DNA of 64,000 bases, from assembly GCA_024291935.2 (NCBI GenBank), contig CM044309.1, positions 34,496,001 through 34,560,000 on the forward strand, in the 5' to 3' direction. The position numbers and the translations under genes are program-made. Positions 58,201 to 64,000 of the stretch are shown piece by piece. The notes under the pieces were generated by a model. It was given only the letters and a program-made list of their open reading frames with translations, searched no databases and was not told where the DNA came from. Numbering within the stretch: position 1 is the first letter of the stretch; each line of letters opens with the position of its first letter. This DNA comes from Okapia johnstoni (Eukaryota; Chordata; Mammalia; Artiodactyla; Giraffidae).

Positions 58201-59115
58201 GCACATATATATACCACATTTATTACACTTGATTATCATTATGGTTTGTAGATTTAGCTCCTTGGGAAGACTGATGTCTTTGAAGAAAAGGACTGTGATC
58301 CACAAATGTACACACAAAGTTATATGTATAATATGTATGTATATATATACAACTGTTTTCCTTGCCCTTTGCACTTAGCCTTCTGTTTAATGCCTAGTAA
58401 GGACTTAATAAAAATTGTAAAATGAACATTGACCCAGTTGACTACAGGGGACTATATTGACCCAAAGGGGTACATTACTCAGGGTCCAATGGGAAACAGA
58501 GGTGCACTTGGATGAAATTCTGATAAGTATTTAGAGACAGGACTATTTAAAAAGTATAGATAAGGAAACCAATGAGGGATGTTTAGGCTCTAGGTACTAG
58601 CAAAAGAAGCTAACAACACTCCTACGCCTGAAGGGATGAGGGGAGAAAGTAGAGCTGTTAAGAGAGGCCAGTGAAAGCTGGAGGTGTGAAGGGACCTCCT
58701 GGGTCGCTGCAGTGACATCTGACCACTGCCAGAACTGTGGCCCAGAAGCAGGTGGAAGTGAGGAGACATTCCTGACCCACCTTCTCTCACACTCAGATTT
58801 CCATTGACTGAGCCCAACCAGAAGCCAGAGAACAGGAGAGCTCAGAGGATAGCCTGTGTGGGACAAGGGCTCAGGACACAAAACTGAGCTAGGAAGGGCA
58901 GAGTACAGAAAGGGCAATACCATTAGAGAATAAACAGAATAGGAAACTTGCTCAAACCTTAATATTAAATCATAGGTGCCAACCAGTCTCTGGAGCAAAA
59001 TGCTTATGGCACAGCCTTCAGGAACTAAGTTGCTTGGGAACACATACCTTCGTTAAAATCTTGAAATATTTCTCTTATCCACACCCTGTAACAACAACAG
59101 CAAAAATGACAATAG
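58201..59115. other. Unique or unassigned old repeat
   Basis: Bases 58470-58960 resemble a widespread old mammalian repeat ('ggacaggactatttaaaa'-like start), but I cannot name it. A 148-codon minus-strand frame at 58597-59043 lies inside it and has no recognised domain. Confidence 0.35.
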
Positions 59116-59325
59116 TGACAATAACAATTACCACTTACTATGTACCAGATTCTGTGCTAAACACTTCACACTTTTTGTCATTCATGCCTTATAACAGTCC
59201 CCATTTTGCAAATGTAAAATAGTCACAGAAGCCAAGTAATTTGCCAGAGGTGTAACTAGTTCATAGAGGAGCTGAAGTTGGTTAATTAAACCAGGTTAAT
59301 CTGACTCCAAAGACTCTTAATTCCT
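59116..59325 (+). repeat. MIR SINE
   Basis: A clear MIR order: 'accacttactatgtacc', 'gattctgtgctaaacac', 'agtccccattttgcaaatg', 'agtaatttgccagaggtg', 'aatctgactccaaagactc'. Confidence 0.9.
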
Positions 59326-59779
59326 AAACCGTGTTGATGCAGGGAGACTCAATATTCTGTTCAATAGGAAGCTACAGCCTCTTTTAGTAGAATTGTGTGT
59401 GGTGAAATTCTCCCCTGAGGCAATCAGCAGGAAATTGTGACTAGTGTCTGTGCAAAGGAAATCTAGGGAGGAGGCTGCTATTTTTGACTTAAGTGCCAAG
59501 ATAGGTTATTTTACTTTCAATGAGAAAAAGAAAGATAAAAACGCTAATCAAATCTGTTGAGCATCAGTTACCTGGGAGAGTTTTAATTAGAAAGTCTCAG
59601 TGCAATGAAACTGTAGTACTATAATTGAATATAGAGACATGTTGGTAATTAACTGATAATGTAGAATAAATCCTTCACTTAATAAGTTTAATTCTGTTTG
59701 TACATTATGCATTAATGGAGCTTCCCTTTTCCTCCATATATTAGCGTATAACAGAGATACGATGATTTACCTAAAAGAT
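59326..59779. other. Unique stretch
   Basis: Nothing recognised. Confidence 0.35.
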
Positions 59780-59782
59780 GTA

Positions 59783-60205
59783 TATCGTCAAAGCTATGGT
59801 TTTCCCAGTAGTCATATATGAATGTGAGAGTTGGATCATTTCAAATTGTGATGCTAGATAAGATTCTTGAGAGTCCCTTGGACTGCAAAGAGATCAAACC
59901 AGTCAACGCTAAAGGAAATCAACCCTAAAAATTCATTGGAAGGACTGATGCTGGAGCTGAAGCTCCAATACTTTGGCCACCTGATGGGAAGAACTGACTC
60001 ACTGGAAAATACCTTGATGTTGGGAAACATTGAGGGCAGGAGGAGAAAGAGGTGATAGAGGGTGGGATGATTGGATGGTATCACCTACTCGATGGACATG
60101 AGTTTGAACAAACTCCAGGAGATAGTGAAGGACAGGGAAGCCTGGCATGCTGCAGCCAGGGGGTTGCAAAGAGTCAGACATGACTTAGTGACTGAGTGAT
60201 AGCAT
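59783..60205 (+). mobile_element. BovB 3' fragment, sense
   Basis: From 'gtcaaagctatggttttccc' through 'tcccttggactgcaaagag' to the tail 'catgacttagtgactgag'. Deletions and stops break the coding frame. Confidence 0.9.
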
Positions 60206-61848
60206 CCTCTAAAACTTTATTTGGTGCCATGGAATGGTACCCTTCCTTTCCTTTGCCTGCCTCATGAACTAGAGTTATTTAGGTGTGTTTTGTCTCATCG
60301 GTTATGACAATCAAAGCAAAATCAGACATATTTTCTCTTCTTACTTCTTCAGCTCATATAGTTTGAATATATGTTTTGTTTTCATGGAGGAAACTGGGCC
60401 TCATAGTGCCAGGACTGGTCCATCCAGGTCTGTGCTTCATTCATGTCCCTTTGGAGGAAGGGAGGGGAAGAGGATGGAGAGAAGCCTGTGATGTTGGGTC
60501 ATTTGTGCAGGACTCAGGGTGGCTTTGGGACAACCAAATCACTGAAATGGGAGCCCTAACTCACTAAGCAGGGCTCTATGACACACCCACATCTCTGTCT
60601 TACTTTGGTCTTGAGCATTCTGGCTATGCAAGGTCTCAGGTTAATTTTTTTTTTTTCTTATACTGTTTCCTTAGTACTTCCAATTCTTGAAGGAGCTGGA
60701 AGAAACTGTTAAACTTACTGCTTAATTATTTTTCCAGGAGGTAAAAAGCATGGATCATTGCTTAGGATGATTGCCAGACAGCCAAACAGATGTTTTGCCA
60801 GCTTCTCAATTTTGCAGGAGAACATTTTTAGATTCAGGCTATTTGTTTGCAGCCTAGCCTGTACTTTCCCATTTAGATTCTTTTTTGTTATTAAACAGCA
60901 TGTTCACTTCCATGTCTTATTAAAAAACTGCTGATAGAGTGATAATTCTTAGCTCAATTTGTGCTTAAGTTGTTAAAGATGTTAGAATCATTAGTTTAAA
61001 AACACAAGTTTTTTTTTTTTTTTTTTTAAAGAAACTTGAAGGAAAAATACTTTTGAATCAAGGATACTATTTTGGTTTCTATCCTCAGCATAATGTTCCA
61101 CTAATTATTTTAGTGTGGAAAGCTCTGGTGAACTTTATTAAAATGGACACATTTTCAAGGAGGAGATGAATAATTCAACCATCCTGGAATTGCAAAAGCA
61201 CCATTTCTTGCTCTCTGACTGTCAAATCATTTTCATTTAATAGCCTTTTATAATCTTTTTTCCTTTTTTTTTTTTTTTTTTGGTATGGTACAGATTCCTT
61301 GTCTTAAGTCTCCTTAGATGATATTGAATTTCTAATTGAAACGGTTTCCTTTTATACTTACTTGTTTGCAAGCAGGAATAAGGACTGCAGATTCATCATC
61401 ATCACTCATCATGCTCCCTTGATCCTGTTGTGTGTACAATCCAAACTCTTCATCTTTCTCCCTGTCAGAAAATGTGGGCTTCCTTTAGCATTTTGTTCCT
61501 TAATTATTTTATAGTCTGGTATAGCTGGAGCCTCAAACAGTTAAGAAGAAAGCCATTTCAATGTCTGAATCATTTTTTACTTAAGCTAAATTTTAGACAA
61601 ATTGGGAAACTTTCAAAATGGTCTCCTGCATTCAACAGACTGTTTCAGACACATTGTTATTTCAGCCACACTGGTGACTACATTTGGAAGCAGTGGAGAG
61701 AGTTATCATGATGACAGAGCAATAGAAAAACCAGCCATCATGTAGGGTACATTCTGCAGCAAGAAACTCTAAAACATGGAACATTTCACTAAGAAGATAC
61801 CCTGATGCATGGCAATGCCTACAATACCCTGATGCTGCTCTTTTACAA
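60206..61848. other. Unique stretch with poly-T runs
   Basis: Repeat-poor. Poly-T runs occur at about 60643-60654, 61009-61027 and 61262-61281. No gene is recognised; the 93-codon frame at 61430-61711 has no motif. Confidence 0.4.
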
Positions 61849-62078
61849 AGTTAATTAATTAATTAATTTGGCTGCATTGGGTCTTAGTTGCAACACACAG
61901 GATCTTCCTTACATCATGCAGGAACTTTTGTTTCACAGAACAGATTCTCTTGTTGTGGTGGCTGGGCTTAGTCGTGCTCCATGGCATGTAGGATCTTAGT
62001 TCCCTCACCGGGGATCAAACCTACATCGCCTACACTACAAGGCAGATTCTTAACCGCTGGCCCACCAGGGAAGTCCCC
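61849..62078 (-). mobile_element. CHR-type SINE, antisense
   Basis: A short TTAA-type run, then body 'tggctgcattgggtcttag' and the inverted head 'cttaaccgctggcccacc' and 'cagggaagtccc'. Confidence 0.87.
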
Positions 62079-62625
62079 TCAAGCTGCTATTGAAGGAAAA
62101 ATAAATCATTTTTTTTTAAAGTAAAAGTAAAGCATTTAAAAGATTTTTTTCCTTTCCTACGATAATAGCATTCCAGATACTTGGAAGAAAATCTAGAAGG
62201 TTTGTTAGTAGTTGAATAACTAATTCGTTCGTTCCTTATCAGGGTGTTTTGGTTTCATAAAGACCATGAAGATGAATAAACTAAATTTCATGGTTCCTGC
62301 TCCTAAGGTAGGCAGTTCACTTTTAGAAGAAGTTCTTTAAAAAATATCATCTTAATTTTAATGAAAGAGGAAGCTTTGAGGATATCTCTTCACTGAATTT
62401 TCTTCTGTGGTCTGTCTAATCTAAAAGGAGATTAGTTAATTTGAGTGTAAGTAAGGTGAATCTGTGAGGCCTAAGATAGTATCTAGGAATTGAATTGGTG
62501 GGTATTGTAGAAGACAAATTTGGGGCTTTTTCAAGTTCTTCCATTTAAACCATTCCAAAGTGAAATGAGGGCAATGTACTGCAGTTCTAGGCTGGCCTGT
62601 TTGGATGTCTGAGAGACTGTCCTTT
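62079..62625. other. Unique stretch
   Basis: Nothing recognised. Confidence 0.35.
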
Positions 62626-62629
62626 ATCA

Positions 62630-62810
62630 AAAGAAGGGAGGGGGAGGGATAAATTAGGAGTTTGGGATTAACATACACACACTGCTATATATAAAATAGG
62701 TAACTGACAAGATCTCACTGCATAGTGAATGGAGCTATGCTCATCATTTTGTAACAATCTTTTAAGTGAAGAGAGTTTGAAGAATATATGTATTTGTGTG
62801 TGTGTGGTGC
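62630..62810 (+). mobile_element. Ruminant L1 3' UTR fragment, sense
   Basis: 'gggagggataaattaggag', 'tgggattaacatacacac' and 'gatctcactgcatag' are the ruminant L1 3' UTR in order, ending in a short (GT)n run near 62797. Confidence 0.8.
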
Positions 62811-64000
62811 AATTTGGGACACTTCTAATTGAGAATGTAGGGCAAAGAATTTTTGGTCAATGACATTTCAGGTGGCATAAAAACTAAAAAGTTGTGAGAT
62901 CTGAGGTTTTCTCAATTTTGTAACCTGCTTTTTGGCTTTTTCAAAAATAGTTTCAAGCAATTTAATGTTGCTTGATACTACAAATGGTATATCTAAACAG
63001 TAACCATGACATAAATACAAATTTTAAGTTTTATTTTCCTAAGTAGGAAAATGGGAGCAGGTTTGTTGAGATTTTTAGGGGCCATTCTGAAACTAGTAGA
63101 GACAAGGACTTCTGATAGGCAGGTCTATATTTATTTCTAGGAAAAAATATTTCTTTCTTCTTCCCGATTCTATTTCCTCTTCCTCATTTGGCCTGACTAG
63201 CATGTTAAAACTGGTCTCAGATTTGAAGTTTTATTATACTTGAGTACTTTCCATCCCATGGTATCCATTTCTCACCTTTACTTCTGTTTAAAAATATATC
63301 AAGCAGTAAGGTTGTATTATTGCGGCATTTTAAGACATTTTAGAAAAAAGTTGATTTGTCCCTGACTTCATTTCCATATTCAAAATTTCTGTAGATAGGT
63401 TAAATATTCCTAAGAAGGTAAACATTGTTCCTTGGTTTGTTGGGTTTGTTTAAGGATAATTGATGTCTAAGAGTTGTGCTGAATTAACGAAGCTCTTTTC
63501 CCTTAAGTCTGCTCTCTTGGAAAGGAACACTGTAGCTGGTTAGTGGGACACAGCTCAACTTACTTAACTTACCTTTTTAAAGCAGGAAAAGCCAGAAAGA
63601 TACAATGCATTTAAAACTGCAGGGGGTGTGAAGGCTGTAAGAATGTAATTTCCCCTGTTAACGTTTGGCCATTTCTAATCATATGAAAACTGCCAGAGGA
63701 TCCTTCATGGGCATTAGTGGATAGAGCGCTGAATTTCACATGCTTCACAAAACTGGGTTTGTCTCAGTAGAGAGTCAGGACCAGGCATGCCTAAGAGGGC
63801 TTCTTGATGATTTTAACAACAATATAGGCTGTCTGATGTCTTTGAAAAGAAAATGACCCTTGAGATTAGAAGGATCCGCTGTAGTGGGGAAGGACAAAGC
63901 ATGAGAACCACATCTGGTTGTCTCACATCTCCTTTAGTATCAACTCCCTACACCATTATTTATTACAGGTAGAAAAGGCTCCATTCAAACACCCCGATGC
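62811..64000. other. Unique stretch to window end
   Basis: No repeat or gene is recognised. A tRNA-like phrase 'agtggatagagcgctg' occurs at 63716-63731. Confidence 0.4.

Noticed and set aside
58597..59043. 148-codon minus-strand frame
   Set aside because: Lies in probable old repeat sequence; no domain or expression signal.
1..64000. Bacterial-type features: operons, CRISPR arrays, phage, restriction or defence systems
   Set aside because: The regular repeats are dispersed SINEs and microsatellites without uniform spacers, and the DNA is a ruminant chromosome.

Overview
The window is mammalian nuclear DNA from a bovid-type ruminant (cattle, sheep, goat and relatives cannot be told apart here). 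The evidence is the repeat content: Bov-tA SINEs (a tRNA-like head joined to a BovB 3' tail), dimeric Bov-A2 SINEs ending in AGC repeats, RTE-type BovB LINEs, ruminant L1 3' UTRs, CHR-type cetartiodactyl SINEs and a TGCCGG...CCGGCA solo LTR. Older mammalian repeats (MIR, L2-like, MLT1/MaLR, old L1M, a hAT-type DNA transposon) lie underneath. The sequence is AT-rich, with no CpG island, rRNA, tRNA gene, CRISPR array or operon. It reads as intergenic or deep intronic DNA. I found no complete protein-coding gene.

Layout. 0-5 kb: unique AT-rich DNA, Bov-A2 and Bov-tA SINEs, a hAT-type relic split by a SINE, and an antisense L1. 5-11 kb: a dense BovB cluster, including a 2.2-kb copy whose 5' part is inverted, set inside an antisense L1 3' UTR. 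11-13.5 kb: antisense L1M. 13.55-14.72 kb: a complete solo LTR with 6-bp target duplications. 15-21 kb: L1M and MIR relics carrying six Bov-tA copies. 21.5-25 kb: a sense L1 3' UTR, then the only coding-looking unique stretch (23171-23399, a possible terminal exon), a BovB, a CHR SINE and a 61-bp direct duplication around a truncated SINE. 26-35 kb: SINEs, a long antisense L1M (29.2-31.0 kb), antisense L1 ORF2 remains (32.4-33.5 kb) and a pyrimidine tract. 35-44 kb: SINEs, a second hAT-type copy with an 8-bp duplication, and a BovB placed exactly inside an L1M. 44-48.6 kb: unassigned old sequence, a SINE nested in a SINE, and a long L1M. 49-55.5 kb: more L1M, SINEs and a young-looking BovB. 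55.5-64 kb: mostly unique, with a second 5'-inverted BovB (57.35-58.0 kb, perfect 11-bp target duplication), a MIR, a BovB and a CHR SINE.

The elements form one dependent system. BovB supplies the reverse transcriptase, and Bov-tA and Bov-A2 carry its 3' tail, which is why they share 3' ends and short target duplications. All BovB and L1 copies here are 5'-truncated, rearranged or interrupted by stops and frameshifts, so none looks autonomous. Family names come from recognising diagnostic sequence, not from a database search, and boundaries without a stated target duplication may be off by 10-50 bases.
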